Assembly (NCBI GenBank): GCA_026724425.1
Contig: JAIUCV010000102.1
Coordinates: 2,604,001 to 2,668,000 of the forward strand
Direction of reading: 5' to 3'
DNA from: Erythrophleum ivorense
Taxonomy: Eukaryota; Streptophyta; Magnoliopsida; Fabales; Fabaceae
DNA length: 64,000 nt
Part shown: positions 47,661 through 59,600 of the stretch, one piece after another
Position numbering within the stretch: the first letter of the stretch is position 1
How the letters are laid out: every line of letters starts with the position of its first letter
Position numbers and translations under genes: made by a program
Notes under the pieces: generated by a model
What the model saw: only the letters and a program-made list of their open reading frames with translations
What the model was told of the DNA's origin: nothing
The model's database searches: none

Positions 47661-48026
47661 ATGGCCTCCAAACCAAGTACCGTTACCAAATCCATGGCTG
47701 CAGTCTTATTCACAATTGTGGCGATGGCTACGTTCGCATCTGCAGCCACGGGTTTAGCTCAGTCTCCTGAATCAGACGCCGTGGTTAACAAATGTATGGC
47801 TAGGATATCTTCAAGGTGTGCGATATATGCCACGGCCGAAATGTATCGCCATGGTCCGTTAAAACAAAACGGATGTTGTCAAGAAATTTATGACATGGGA
47901 CGTAGTTGTCTTAACATCGTGACAAATCATGTAATCAATTCGCTTTTCCCCAAGCTTGAAGATGTTAAAAAACAATACCTTATGGAGAAAAGCACACAGC
48001 TGTCGTATCTTTGTGTTCCGGTTTAA
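47661..48026 (+). CDS. Prolamin-like (ECA1 gametogenesis-related) secreted cysteine-rich protein
   Basis: Intronless 121-aa ORF. Residues 11-29 form a signal peptide (MAAVLFTIVAMATFASA). The mature part has six cysteines at 45, 53, 72, 73, 83 and 118, in a C-C-CC-C-C pattern including NGCCQEIYDMGRSC. This matches the prolamin-like domain of ECA1-related and EC1-type proteins, secreted peptides often expressed in egg cell, embryo sac or other reproductive tissue. No expression evidence can be read from sequence. The family call is good; the precise orthologue is not known to me. Confidence 0.8.
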   Translation: MASKPSTVTKSMAAVLFTIVAMATFASAATGLAQSPESDAVVNKCMARISSRCAIYATAEMYRHGPLKQNGCCQEIYDMGRSCLNIVTNHVINSLFPKLEDVKKQYLMEKSTQLSYLCVPV

Positions 48027-48454
48027 TTTTGTCTTGAATATCAATCAATGTTTTGTAACAGAAAATGCATTTAGATTTACAACAAGTTATAATATTATTT
48101 TTCTCTCTATTTTATTTTTATATGAAATAATTATGAGCCAATGTCATCTCAATTTTGATGCGATCACATGAATTCAAGATTTTTTTTTACGTAGAAACTT
48201 AGTTGCAGGAGAGCATACATCAGTTACATTAATCACTTTCTTGTAGATTATTATGGCACTTAGTATATTCAGAAAAAACAGAAAGAAGAACATAATAATA
48301 AAGTAATTTGTGGATTGGACGGCTTTAGTTTGCTCGTCTCAGTTTCCATTTGCTTTCTACAGTATGTATAAACATCTGAATCTTGATCTCATCTCCCTCT
48401 GGTTTGTTCTTTCTCCGTCGTTTCTTTTAATATTGTTTCTGAAAGATGTTTCCT
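48027..48454. other. Convergent 3' region before PI4K-gamma
   Basis: 3' flanks of the prolamin-like gene and the minus-strand PI4K-gamma gene. No other gene is seen. Confidence 0.5.
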
Positions 48455-50071
48455 TCAGAACTTGCAAGAAGATCCAAATCTTGGCTTTGGCCCCTTGCTT
48501 GTTGATCCTTCAAGTGCTTCCGGCAAAAGCATCTGGAAACTCTCCAGGAACATCTCCCATTCGTCTTCACTCATGTCACCGAAAGAAACACCTCCTGTTT
48601 CTTCATGATTCACACAGATCGGATGGCTCTTGCTCCTCACAATACTCCTATCTTTCTTATCTTCTTCTCTGTTAATGTCCTTGGTCGGCGAACACATCAT
48701 GAGAGCAGATAGATTGGCAGAGAATGATGGAAACAGAGTCGGTTTAGACACGTGAATGGTCTCTGGAAGCTCTTTGCATTGTACATGTTCAAATTCATCA
48801 TCATCAAACTGAAAGATCGCACACTCTAGCTCCGCTTCTACTTCATTCCATTCACTAGTATAATCATCATCGTCTTCTTCGTCAGTCCCACCAACCACGC
48901 TTGCTTTTGCTTTCGTGCAGAGGATCTCCAAAAGACTGGAACTCTCTTCCCCGCTGCAGACATCCCGAGTCATCTTCTCTCCTATCTCTGCAAGACATAG
49001 CCCTGAAGCAGCAGCTTCTTTTAAGAAGATAGTGCAGACAATGAGAACCCTTAGAGAAGATTCCTGCAAAGAGCCTAGTTCGGTTCTCAAAACCTCTGCA
49101 TCATTAAAAGGGTCCAGCTTTGATATATACTGAAGCTCAGTCTCCGTGAACGGAACCGAAGCTTGAGGCCAGTTAAGCCATTCGAAGTAAGGATCGTCTA
49201 AGCATTCAGGTAAGCAAAGACCATGATCTATAGGCACTAGCTCTGCTGCTCCAACATCGTTATTACAACAACTCGCATCTTCTTGGTCATGTATCTTCTT
49301 CACCAACATGTTTCCAGCGTGTCTGTCAAGGTTCAAGACTCTCACATCAAGAATCCCAATCCTGTGTACCGATCCAACCGTGAAACTTCCTGGTCCAAGC
49401 TCTCCTGCATCAAAATCATGACCTACAAATCGTTGCAAAGAGGCAACTTTGTGAGCAGTGTCACCATCACTGACAGGGAATGGAACGTGTGAGATTCTGA
49501 CCAATGCGGTTGGTGGAACGCTGGAGAAGCCTTGGTGGTCTAAGAGGTAAGCAGCCAATTCTCGGATTCCGGATTCACCAACCCGAATAGACCGTTTTAG
49601 CCCCGGTTGACCTAGCATTAACCCACCAGAGCCTTTAGGGTTGTTGAAAGCTAAAGGCTCTTCATCAACGGGCTTTGCAACAGCAATGCTCTGACCTTTT
49701 CCGGTTTGGAGGAGATAAGCACCTCCTAAACCACTTGGTAAAAGCAAAGGCTGAGCTCCGGAGACCATAGCTATGGTTACTTCAGCTACAAGGGCGCGTA
49801 TAGTGGGGACTTTCTTGCCACCGAGAATCTCAATACGAGGAGGAGCAGCTGCGGGGGATTTGAGACTGCCATCTATGGAGAAGCACGGAGTGGAAACGCT
49901 CCGGTTGTTCAAGGAGTGGGAAGCGGTGAGGTTGGTTTGGTTAGGGTTGAAATCGAGAAAGTTGAAGTCGAGGTTGGTTAGAGATTGGAGTCTGCATCTT
50001 TGTGAAGATCGGCTAAACTGTGTGAACCGGTGGTCGGTTAGTGGATCGAGAGCCACGGCCATACAGTTCAT
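48455..50071 (-). CDS. PI4KG8: Phosphatidylinositol 4-kinase gamma-type protein
   Basis: Intronless ORF of 538 aa. The kinase core begins GLGGAYLLQTGKGQSIAVAKP, with the likely ATP-binding lysine at 133. The catalytic loop is LNLDRHAGNML (Asp at 249), and the metal-binding position is IDHG at 281-284 rather than DFG. Plant type II PI4K-gamma proteins share these features; several act as protein kinases rather than lipid kinases. There are no N-terminal ubiquitin-like domains, unlike some other family members. It matches AT3G56600 by position. A second in-frame ATG lies three codons downstream of the start used here. Confidence 0.88.
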   Translation of the reverse strand: MNCMAVALDPLTDHRFTQFSRSSQRCRLQSLTNLDFNFLDFNPNQTNLTASHSLNNRSVSTPCFSIDGSLKSPAAAPPRIEILGGKKVPTIRALVAEVTIAMVSGAQPLLLPSGLGGAYLLQTGKGQSIAVAKPVDEEPLAFNNPKGSGGLMLGQPGLKRSIRVGESGIRELAAYLLDHQGFSSVPPTALVRISHVPFPVSDGDTAHKVASLQRFVGHDFDAGELGPGSFTVGSVHRIGILDVRVLNLDRHAGNMLVKKIHDQEDASCCNNDVGAAELVPIDHGLCLPECLDDPYFEWLNWPQASVPFTETELQYISKLDPFNDAEVLRTELGSLQESSLRVLIVCTIFLKEAAASGLCLAEIGEKMTRDVCSGEESSSLLEILCTKAKASVVGGTDEEDDDDYTSEWNEVEAELECAIFQFDDDEFEHVQCKELPETIHVSKPTLFPSFSANLSALMMCSPTKDINREEDKKDRSIVRSKSHPICVNHEETGGVSFGDMSEDEWEMFLESFQMLLPEALEGSTSKGPKPRFGSSCKF

Positions 50072-50560
50072 GCCAAAACTTGTTGGCAGTGTTTTCTCAG
50101 ATTATTTGTGGAAACTCTTCTTCGTCAATCATTTAAAGATCTGGTTCGTTGCAATCTTCAAACCACCGTAAATTCTTGCAAATCCATAGTACCTGCAAAT
50201 TCTTGTCTCTTTTAGTTGGTGAACATGAGAAGTCTTCTTCAAATATGTATTGTAAATCGCCTCAAGTTTCTGCAAAATTCGAAGCAAATATTCTCGTAAA
50301 CAGATTCTTAAACATCTGTAAAATCAATAAAAGCTGGGAATCCTTAAGAACCAAGAACAATTGCTTGAGGAACAAGTCACCAGAAAATCAACATCAACTT
50401 GTTGGTGTAAAAAGAATAATTGAACGTACCCTGAATACGGATGAAGGCATTCAGGGAAAGAACGAATAAAGATTTGAACAAAAAGGGGAGCGTCAGAGAA
50501 CCGACACTGTCACCGGAAAAAAAAAACTTCTGGGACTCCCCTTCCCAGATTTCTTCTTTC

Positions 50561-50596
<36 letters not shown>

Positions 50597-51349
50597 CAAA
50601 TTTAGTTTTCTATTTTCTATTTTCTGTTTCTTTGATTTTCTTTCCTCTAAATTTATTAAGTGCTATAAACCGCTTGTTCTTATTATCTACGCTTTTGTAG
50701 GAGAGAAACAAAAATGTTATTTTTGCCAAAAATAGATATAAAACTCTGGAAACTGTTGAATGGGGTTTATGTCAACAAAATACAGTTGTTTTAGTCTGAA
50801 CTCTTAAAAGACGTTAATGGATACTTTAAGAGAACGAAAGAATCCTTACAAGCTACGAGTCTTGTCTCAATTGAAAGTTGGACTTTTTATTTTGGACAGG
50901 AACAAGAAAAGCAAGTCTTATCTCATAGATTGGCTTTCACAATCCGGAAACTGACAAAGAGAGACAGATGATCATTGCCATCTTCGATCTTCAAAAGGAG
51001 AATATGTATAGAGATGTGAAAACCACAATTTGTTGAAACAAGATTACTTTATATACATACAAAATAAAAACAGAAATGTTTATATTTTTAAGTTTGTTTC
51101 TTTTTTTCTCGGATGTTAGGTGCAAGACACTTTTGTGTCGCAAACCTCAACAACTCTTTTACAAAAATAAACTCTCTTCATTTCCATACATACATTTTCT
51201 TTTTTTCGCCTTGTGTTTCCTTTATACAATTACCTTGATGTAGTGGCCGGAGGAATTCTGCTTTTGCGAACTGCTGCTACTTTTTTTACAGCTTGAACGT
51301 TAAAAGCAGTTTCTTCCTGACGCCTATTTTTTTGTTTTTTTTTTTGGTT
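50072..51349. other. Region between PI4K-gamma and the proline-rich gene
   Basis: PI4K-gamma 5' flank and 3' flank of the next minus-strand gene. A T-run of about 30 bases lies near 50567-50597. No credible gene is seen. Confidence 0.5.
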
Positions 51350-54032
51350 TTACAGAAAGATGCTTACAACTGCTACTATTAGCAGGAGCTTCGATGATGC
51401 CCTTTTGAAGGTTGGACCAATGCTCGCAGAAGCTGTGTATCAAACAGATTACAGAATTGAGGATCTTTAAGTTCAGTGAATCACCAAAATCCATGGATGC
51501 AGATACTGATAACAGAAAGAAGAGACTTACATGGGGTAGGAGAAGGTGAGGGCGCTTTTTCAACAGTTGGTTCTGATTCCGGGCTGCTTTTTGATGGAGG
51601 TGGGATATGAGCAAATACGACGTGGGGAAGTGGACTCGATACTGGGATGGCATGATGGTGTGGCGGGGTTGGGTTTGGTGCTGGTGCGTGTGGCCGAGAT
51701 CTGTGTGGTGCGGGCGTTGGTGCTGTAGTGCGATGGTTCAGAGCATTGTTTCCTTTCCGTCTCCTCTGCTCATAAGGGCAAGGCGGGTTTCTCGGGGGTA
51801 AAGGTAAGTGTTTGGTTGGCGCTGATGCAGGTGCAAGGCTCTTGGTTGCAGGTGTGAAGCTCTTAGCTGCAGGCGAAGGTTCTGGAGCAAGTTCATGATG
51901 GTTGTGATGATGATGATGATGGTGATGATGATAGTAGTGTTGGTGGGTTTCAGGTTGAGGAGAAGGGGAAGAGGAAGGGGGTGATGATTTGACAGGTGAA
52001 TGTGGCAAGATTGAGGAAAGACGGACTTGCTTAACCTTACCGAATACAGTGTGGTTTAGGCCAAGGTTTTTGGAATGGGAGCTAGTGATAGTTTGAGCAA
52101 GCTGCTTCAACCTTGAAGAGGAACCGAATGTGAGCAGAACAGAAGAATGAACTATAACAGGAGGAGCCACTGTTGAGCCTCTGGAGTTTGACAAGGTTAT
52201 GTACAAGTTCTGCATTTCAACAAGAGAGAGTTTTTGAGATTCAGAGTCATTAGTATATAGACTGAGCTTGTGAATTAGAAGTGGCGTACCTCATAGGGAG
52301 CCAGATTTATCCCCTTCTTCAGCTGGCTAGTGAGTTCCTCGAAGTTTGATTGGATTTGGTAAATCGAAAAGTTTAATGTGAAGTTGAAGAGAATCTGTGC
52401 CTTCTGCAAGGGGAATATAGGCTGGGGTGGGATAACAGTGATTCCTCCTGGGAATTTTAGCACCTCGAAAGAGAACGGTTGCCCGAACAGTGATTCAGTT
52501 AAGCGGAAAGACAACTGCTTTTGGACCAGAGTTTCAAAAGCTGCCTTGATCAGACTCTCGATTTCTGCAGGTATCTTAGAATTCGCCTTCTCGGGATCGA
52601 TGGCAAAAATAACCATTGTTCTGTTAAGATTACCCAAGCGTTCAAGGGCTAACACCACAACCTGGCTCAAGAAAAGAAAGAGAAGTTACAGAATGATCAA
52701 CATGGAAACAATGAAATCCATATCAAGTGAGATAAGCTTAGTTACTTTGGTCATGGGAAAGCTAATTTCATCAGTGATATCATTCTCAAGCTGGAACAAA
52801 TTTTCTTCCAAGAACGAAAATGGTTTTTCAACATCAAAACTTGCCACTATTCTGTGATCTGCAAAAGAAACAAAAACAAAAAAAAGTTATAAATATATAT
52901 AGGTAACTGGTTAATAAACAGAAGAAGATGCTGGTTATAATAAACACATGCAAGTAGAATAGATTTCGAAACCAAATCAGAGTCACTTGACAGAATGTGT
53001 TTGCACAGCTAGGAGACACACTAAACGATGCACTGAACAGCTTCAAGTTCTTCACTAATTCTACCAGCTTTGAGAATAGATATTATATACTATATAGTAA
53101 TTTTAAACAAAAGTGGAAATTTTTCTTTTTGGTGAACTTGATATCATAAATGGAAACAAACCACTGCAAAGAGCCTCAATTTCCTGCTACAGTCAGAGCC
53201 ATATGTATATATACTGGTAAAGCAATTTTTGACTAGCCAAGCTTAATGCAACATTCTGAAACATTTATAGAAATAAACCTTTTAGGCAGTCTTGATTGAA
53301 TAAAGGTGTTTACCATACTAAATTTGGAGTTGATGGTGTCACCTTATGAGACAGTTCTAGACTAATAAAACACATCCTTATTTGACTCCTCAACTCCACA
53401 GTCTTCACACCGAAGTTCAAACAAAATTCATGCATAATCAATAAAGAAATCGCCTAAAATTAGCCATTCCTAAGTCCAAGTCAATGCAAATATTCATTCC
53501 CCTACATCATCTCCTAAAAAATCGAAGGAAATCCATTAAAAATATTATCAATGGTTTATTCAGAAACGAGCTTTGTCCTGTTGTAGCAAATACTCCAGCT
53601 TTATGACAGCTCATTCTCATTCATGTGAATTTCTCCCTACATTTCCATGTGAAATCCAGAAAGAAATGAAAAAAAAAAACCAACGAATCAAAAACCCTAG
53701 ATCTACGCCACAAATCACATCAAGGCAGATAAACGAGAGCCGCGAGGGAATCATACAGCCTAGAAGATCGAGGAAGACGCGAATTTACCTTTAAACCTTG
53801 GATCGAGATCTAGATCCCCGCGATCTGATAATCCGAGGAATGGAGGCAACCAAAACAAGGCGGAGAGAAACACAGCAGCAGAGAAAGCAAGTATCAAAAC
53901 GCATCTGAGACTAAAGTATCTAGAGATCGAAGCGCAGCAACAACCGGAGCATCTGTTTCCTCCGCTATTCGTAGCCGTAGCGGTTCCGTCGTTCGCAGGG
54001 AGATTCTGCTCCTCGTCGGTATTCTTCCCCAT
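51350..54032 (-). CDS. Proline/histidine-rich membrane protein (hydroxyproline-rich family)
   Basis: Five exons (53789-54032, 52746-52858, 52290-52661, 51531-52209, 51350-51432) total 497 codons in phase. A cysteine-rich stretch (CSGCCCAS) and a transmembrane segment (VLILAFSAAVFLSALFW) lie near residues 30-66. A globular, probably extracytoplasmic domain of about 230 residues follows. Then comes a Pro/Ser-rich region with a run of histidines (HHHHHHHHHNHH) and AP/SP dipeptides suited to arabinogalactan glycosylation. The last exon ends in a hydrophobic tail (LLLIVAVVSIFL). It corresponds to AT3G56590; function unknown. The start at 54032 (MGKNTDEEQ) is the first ATG of the frame. Confidence 0.85.
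52960..53310. repeat. Intronic segment duplicated at 57080-57420
   Basis: Part of intron 1 of the proline-rich gene recurs about 4.1 kb to the right. Shared blocks include TTTGCACAGCTAGGAGAC, GGTGAACTTGATA and AATTTCCTGCTACA, in the same order and orientation but with many differences, so the duplication is old. Confidence 0.8.
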
Positions 54033-54467
54033 GACAAACACATCTACAGCTTAAAACAGAGATTCATTCACGGAAAAAAACTCCAAATCTATAAACAAAG
54101 CTCCTCCGATCGGCTCCAGATTCTGCCGCACCCATCACGGCCGGGTTATCCCCTAAAAAGGAAATCAAAACCAAAAAGATGCTCCAAAAGTAAGCAACAA
54201 AGCGGTTCCTGTCGACTGAAACAAAAATGTAGGGCTCGGGGAGACGGAAGAAGGAAGGAAGAAAAACGAGTGAAGTAGCTTTCTCTGCAAATGACAATAA
54301 GGAACCTCTTTTCTTTTTTCCTTTTTTTTTCCTTATTGTGAGAAGAGAGTACTCAGAGGAGGAGTGTCTTGTTGCTTTATCCTTTTCTACATTTAACATT
54401 TGTTTAGTAATTAATAATTATGTACAGAGCAGTTGTACTAGTGGGTGTGAGCTCGTGTCAGTTTATA
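54033..54467. other. 5' flank of the proline-rich gene
   Basis: Likely 5' UTR and promoter, with several short pyrimidine tracts. No other gene is seen. Confidence 0.4.
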
Positions 54468-54500
54468 CTAGATGATTACTCGCGCATTGTGTACGGTAAA
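54468..54500 (-). mobile_element. Degenerate Helitron-like 3' end
   Basis: On the minus strand a decayed hairpin (CCGTACACAATGCGCGAG) is followed by TAATCAT and CTAG, then T. It resembles the termini at 18782 and 19147. The stem is imperfect and no 5' end was found. Confidence 0.4.
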
Positions 54501-54837
54501 CTTTATTGATTTACAAATAAGTTTCAACTTTAGATTAACCTCTTATCTGGAAATGGTGTTTGTTTTCCGTAGATAAACATTAAGTGTATTTTGTCACCCA
54601 AAAAAACATTGTCTGTATTTATATTTACTTTTCGTTTATCATAAAAACTTCACGAAAAACAAAACAATTACTCCCTCTGTTTTTAATAGTTGATGTTTTA
54701 GATTTTTTTTGTTATTTGATGTTATAAACTGCATTTAATGCATTTTAACTTAGTAAATTCAGTCGTAGATTCATAAACAGAAGTAAAACTATAAGTGGAA
54801 AATCAAGGGAAATTGAAAAAACGGATAAAAATAACAC

Positions 54838-55157
54838 ATGCCTCTTGTCATCTATGTGGTCAGTCCAATGAATCAAGGAATCACCTCTTCTCGGGCTGAA
54901 TTCACCTCATCCCTCCTTTGTTCAAGTTCTAGTGTGGCTCACGTTAGCTACCACCAATCGAACTCTATCTCTCGCTCTCCTCCAAGCATGGCAAGCTTCA
55001 ATTAATGGAATCTGGATGGAGAGAAACCGAAGGTTCCACCAGAATTTAGATAAATGGTCTGACACAATTGTTTCTGAGTTGCAGAATTTAGGACCTTCAA
55101 AATACAATTATTGTAATAATCAGAAAAATACTCAGAGAAGATTTGGTGGAGATTAAC
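54838..55157 (+). mobile_element. LINE ORF2 fragment with zf-RVT domain
   Basis: A frame near 54838 encodes CHLCGQSNESRNHLF, the C-x2-C...ESxxHLF motif of the zf-RVT region that follows plant LINE reverse transcriptases. A second frame continues LALLQAWQASINGIWMERNRRFHQN, the usual W-x-x-W/ERN tail. The frames are displaced, so the copy is broken. No reverse transcriptase core is present. Confidence 0.7.
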
Positions 55158-57079
55158 TAAATTAATATCATAATCATAAGCTTACATGGCTTGGAGGAAT
55201 GTGTTTTCCAATATGAAGATCAAGCAACATTCGTTCAAAATGTACATCACACTTTCTGGTATCACACGACCTATAATAAACAAACAAACAAACAAACACA
55301 AACTATTATGTCGACAAAAGAAAATTGGCTAGAGACCAGATAAACAAAACTGGTATTCAAGAGCTTAAATATTTACCTGTTATGAGATACTCAAGAGGCT
55401 AGAGATTCACGAAATTGGGGTAAATCATTCCTTTCACCTCTCATATCCTCATCTGAGAAACCAAAAAGATCCACGATTACCAACAAAAAAACCTACAAAA
55501 GTTTGAAGAAAACTCGATCATAGCATAATAATAATAAAAAAAAATGGTTTACCTATTTGTAATTGTATCAGTGTCAATAAAATCATTTATATAGAGACAT
55601 ATGGTACATGAGTCATGACTAATGTTTAGGTCAAAGCAATTTTCGAATATTAACCACATTAACTGCGAGTTGAACAATATAGTAAGTAATAATGTGATTG
55701 AGTATTAGTATAATTTTGTGTAATATAGTGATATCAAGAAAGGAAACAGAGTAATCAAGTTAAGCATTTGCACTGATTCTTGAGGAAGAAGAAGATTCAC
55801 CTTGAGGAAGAAGCTTAGTATTTTTTGGTAATAGAAACATCTAATTAAAAATGTCCCCTTCGTGAATTAGACTCAAAATGTTTAATTTGCCGGGCCAAAA
55901 ATTGTAGGCCCAAAAGTTTTAATTAAGATTAAACATATATAAAAAAGAAAAAAAAATAATGAGAAAGAGGTGATGTGTGCACACCTGACTCATATCCGGC
56001 GAAGTCTCCGCTTTCCATATACATCTGACCAATCAGAAGACCGAATGGTAAAGATCGAAGACATCCATGATCCTTTGTTCGAACTCTTCTCTAGCCAAGG
56101 AATACAATCATAAATCAGAATTTGAAGAGGATTTAGAAATCATATATCGCAGATCTTAACAAACTCATAAATCAGAAATCGATTTTTCAGAAGTTAGTTA
56201 TTTTGTAGGGAACCCATAAGTTTATTATCAAACCTTATCAAACGAATTTAGGAACCCAGAAATCGCCACAGGAAACTAAGAAAACAAAATTTAATAAGAG
56301 AAATTTAATTGAAAAATATCCCAGTATAATGGTACTCTTCTGGAAACTGAAATCCGTAAGACGACAAAATCCCATGAAAGATCAACGAATTGAGATATTA
56401 AAGACGCCAAAATCAGAGAAGAACAACACAAGTGATTGGAGAAGATCCCAGGAAGAAAGAACGAAAGAGTGTGGTGGCCTGTAAGGGAAAAAAACGAAAT
56501 CCCACGAAAAAAGAAGATAAAACAACCGCGCTAATTACCAAAAAAGCACACCTGATGGGAGAAGATCCCAGGAAGAAAGAATGAAAGAGTGTGGGGTTAA
56601 TTCCAATCGGAGAAAGATGCACGGGAAGTTTTATTGATCGCGTTAAAAAAAAAAATCCGACCCAAAAACAGATCCGCGTGTATATCCGGATGAGAATAAT
56701 ATTTTAAATTAAAAAATTCAAAAATACCCCAAAAATCTGTGGAGCTGCCATGTCAGCATTTCAGCTCCTTCTTTAATATATTGTAGGATTTCGAATTTTT
56801 TTTTGTTTTACATTTTTTTGCTTTCCTTTTCTGTTCAATTTTTGCAATGGTCATTTGTAGATTGATCGTTTATTTGTTTGTAAATCGTTAAAAGCAAAAG
56901 TTAACTGTGATATAATCATGTACAAAAAATAGTCCAGTAAATAATCATGTAGTGTATGAGAAAAACAGATAGATATGAAATATTTAAGAAAAAAAAAATC
57001 GGAAAGGTTATAACCATAGATATAGCTAACTAAAAGGTTGTTGTTACTCAATCGTCATTTGGCTTCCCAAGTAAGTGAT
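55158..57079. other. Repeat-rich intergenic DNA
   Basis: No gene is recognised. Contains an (AAAC)n tract near 55277-55297 and a GC-richer island at about 55980-56100 whose origin I do not recognise. A 43-bp motif (GGAGAAGATCCCAGGAAGAA core) is repeated at about 56437 and 56554. Confidence 0.45.
56437..56600. repeat. Direct repeat around GGAGAAGATCCCAGGAAGAA
   Basis: About 40 bp occurs twice with a period near 117 bp, differing at a few positions. Unassigned; it may be part of a transposable element. Confidence 0.7.
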
Positions 57080-57420
57080 AGTAACCAGATTAGATTTCGA
57101 AACAAAATCAGAATCACTAGATAAACTGAGTTTGCACAGCTAGGAGACGCTAAAGTATGTACTGAAAAGGTCTATGTTCTTAAATGATTCTACTTGTATA
57201 ATATATAGTAATAAACAACAAAAATGGAGAAAAAGTTTTTGGTGAACTTGATAAACATAAATGGAAACAAATCATTGCAAAGACAAAGAGCCTTAATTTC
57301 CTGCTACACTCAGAGTCTCAGAGGAGTCATATCCATATTTACATAACCGATATACTTTGGTAAAGCATTCAACATTGTGATACATTTTTAGCAATCAACC
57401 TTTTAGGCAGTCTTGATACA
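57080..57420. repeat. Diverged copy of the intron segment at 52960-53310
   Basis: Same block order as 52960-53310 with substitutions and small indels, including TAGGAGAC, TGGTGAACTTGATA and TTTAGGCAGTCTTGAT. No exon of the proline-rich gene was copied. Confidence 0.8.
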
Positions 57421-57969
57421 TTCTTGATTCAACATTCTGATACATATTTACTCCTCCTGCCCTTGACCAACATTGAATCTTACAGAATCAGAAGACTGCC
57501 CCTGACCTTGACCAACATTGAATCCCTGCACATCAATATGACAAAAAAAAACATTTCATAAGCTTTTTCTCATGCAATCATTCAAAGAAACAAGTAGAGT
57601 AAAGAGAAGAAACGACTGCTGTAAAATCTTGGCCAGTCACCTGAGAAAGAAACGCATCACGTGATTGGTGACCGGCCAAAATCTTAAGATCATAATAATT
57701 AGTTAGTTTATAAATAGGTTCATCGATAAGATGCTGTATGTATCTAATGCAAGAAGACAAGACTCATCGATAAGCTAATTAGGTTCGGTTCCGGTTTGGT
57801 TTACGTTGGGTTTAGTAAGATTTGGTTGAATTTGGAATCAGCTAAAATCAAACCAGAGTTATATCAGTTTCAGTATGAAATCTTCACCCCCATAAGATTC
57901 CGAGACGAAGAAGAACATTTCATTTTCTTGGGAAAATTACGGGAAACTGATTTTACGGAAGGCGGCGCA

Positions 57970-58312
57970 ATGGCGGAATCTTCAAATCTCATGTTTCAGG
58001 CTAGGGATCATCTTGCGACTCCAAGCCACCAAAGATTAGCGATTGTTGTAAATCAACTGTTTATGCGTCAAGAGTCGGACGAATATCAAACAGCGCGTGC
58101 TCTGTACGATTTCTGCGTCGCTAATTTCTCGAATTGCCTAACCCTACATAAGAAAGCACGGTGTCGAAGTCTCTCTCGTCGCTCTCCATGACATGACGAT
58201 GCAAAAAGCTACCAAAACTGAAATCAAGATCCTCAGAAGAATCGTCTCTTTTGTTTTCATGTCAAGTAATGGCGGATGGTACGAGCTCGGCGATTGTATA
58301 CTCTCACTCGTG
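57970..58312 (+). pseudogene. DUF577 gene fragment
   Basis: The first frame reads MAESSNLMFQARDHLATPSH, then LYDFCVANFSNCLTLH, the N-terminus of Arabidopsis DUF577 (ARM-like) proteins as I recall them. From about 58190 another frame reads MTMQKATKTEIKILRRIVSF and SSNGGWYELGDCILSLVK, the following conserved block. The part between them is missing and the frames do not join. The rest of the protein is absent, because sequence copied from the RZF1 3' flank begins at about 58313. Confidence 0.7.
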
Positions 58313-58535
58313 AAACAACGGAAACAGAAGATCTACAGTAAACAATGAACAGAGTTGGTGAAAGAGAAAGAAATTCAAAGACTAAAGTGAAATAAAAAAG
58401 GCTTCAACAAAGAGTTTAGATTTACGTTTGATAGTCAAAAGGCCATCCACAGTAACCCATATGGCCATATGGGATTGTTGTTGATGATGTTGCTGCTGAT
58501 GTTGCTGCTGATGGTTATAGTGGCCTTCTTCTGCA
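58313..58535 (-). pseudogene. Copied 3' end of RZF1
   Basis: Matches 59975-60230, covering the RZF1 3' flank, its stop region and the last codons (GYSGWPFDY with changes) and the His/Gln repeat. It is joined directly to the DUF577 fragment. Trinucleotide repeats have expanded differently (ATGTTGCTGCTG twice). No RING domain is included. Confidence 0.85.
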
Positions 58536-58619
58536 TTAGCTGTTTATATTTTTTCTTCTTGGTCTTAATTTGTGTTTATATATTTATCGATTTTTTTTGT
58601 TTTAATGAAAAGATTTTGA

Positions 58620-59600
58620 GGTTGAGGGTCTTGACCGTTAGATTTCTTGAGAGTTGCTTGGTTTGCATAATGGTAGTCTTGTGGGAACGAACACATCAAA
58701 TAATTATTCCAAGTTTATGTCCATCTTTGATTGAACAGGAAAAGAAAAGAAAATTTGTGTCCATCTTCGATTAAAACTGATATTTTACATGCTTATATTC
58801 TTAATTGTGTTATCATTTTCAGTTGTTAGGCAAATTCATCATTTGCATAATGTGCACTCCTTTCATTGAATCATTGTTGAGAAGATGGTAGTGGACTGGA
58901 CCCGAAGCAAAATAAATGCAATCGAATTATTATTTGTCAAAATATATAGAATTGTTTGAAATAAAATGATGAATTGAATACAATATTCTAAAAAAAGAAA
59001 TTTAAAATGAAACAATAAAAAACTACGCATTAAGTCATTGTTCCAAATAAAAACACTATGTATACTATCACTTATTTATTTTTGGCAGACAATTAAATTT
59101 AGTTGTGATGCACCGAAAATCAGCTATAAATAATTGTATCATGATGACATAGTAACACAAATGAGATGAATATAAACATATACAGCATTTATCATACTTA
59201 TACCAAGAATTTAATCTTCACTACTATCATGCTCATGAGAGTAAATGGACGTTAGATACCAACAACATTTTCTTGTGAATCAAACACATCAGTATCTTCA
59301 CCTATTTGTGTCCACATATTTTGAGGGTCTTGGCCGTTAGATTTCTTGCTGTAGTAATACCAATGCATCTATTTTGGATAGCCTGAAAGACAACAGAAAG
59401 AAAAAAAACATAGAGTTGTTTGGTTTGCTAGTGTTGTGGGAACTAACACATCAAATAATTGTTCCAAGTTTATGTCCATCTTTGATTAAACAGAAAAAGA
59501 AAAGAATTTTTGTGTCCATCTTCGATTAAAACGGATATTTTACATGCTTATATTCTTAATTGTGTTATCATTTCTGGTTGTTAGGCAAATTCATCATTTT
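58620..59600. repeat. Pair of direct repeats between the RZF1 copy and RZF1
   Basis: The segments 58620-58850 and 59325-59600 are about 85 percent alike by eye. They share GAGGGTCTTG, CCAAGTTTATGTCCATCTTT and GCTTATATTCTTAATTGTG. They point to a second duplication in the same direction as the RZF1 end copy. No coding sequence is present. Confidence 0.8.
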
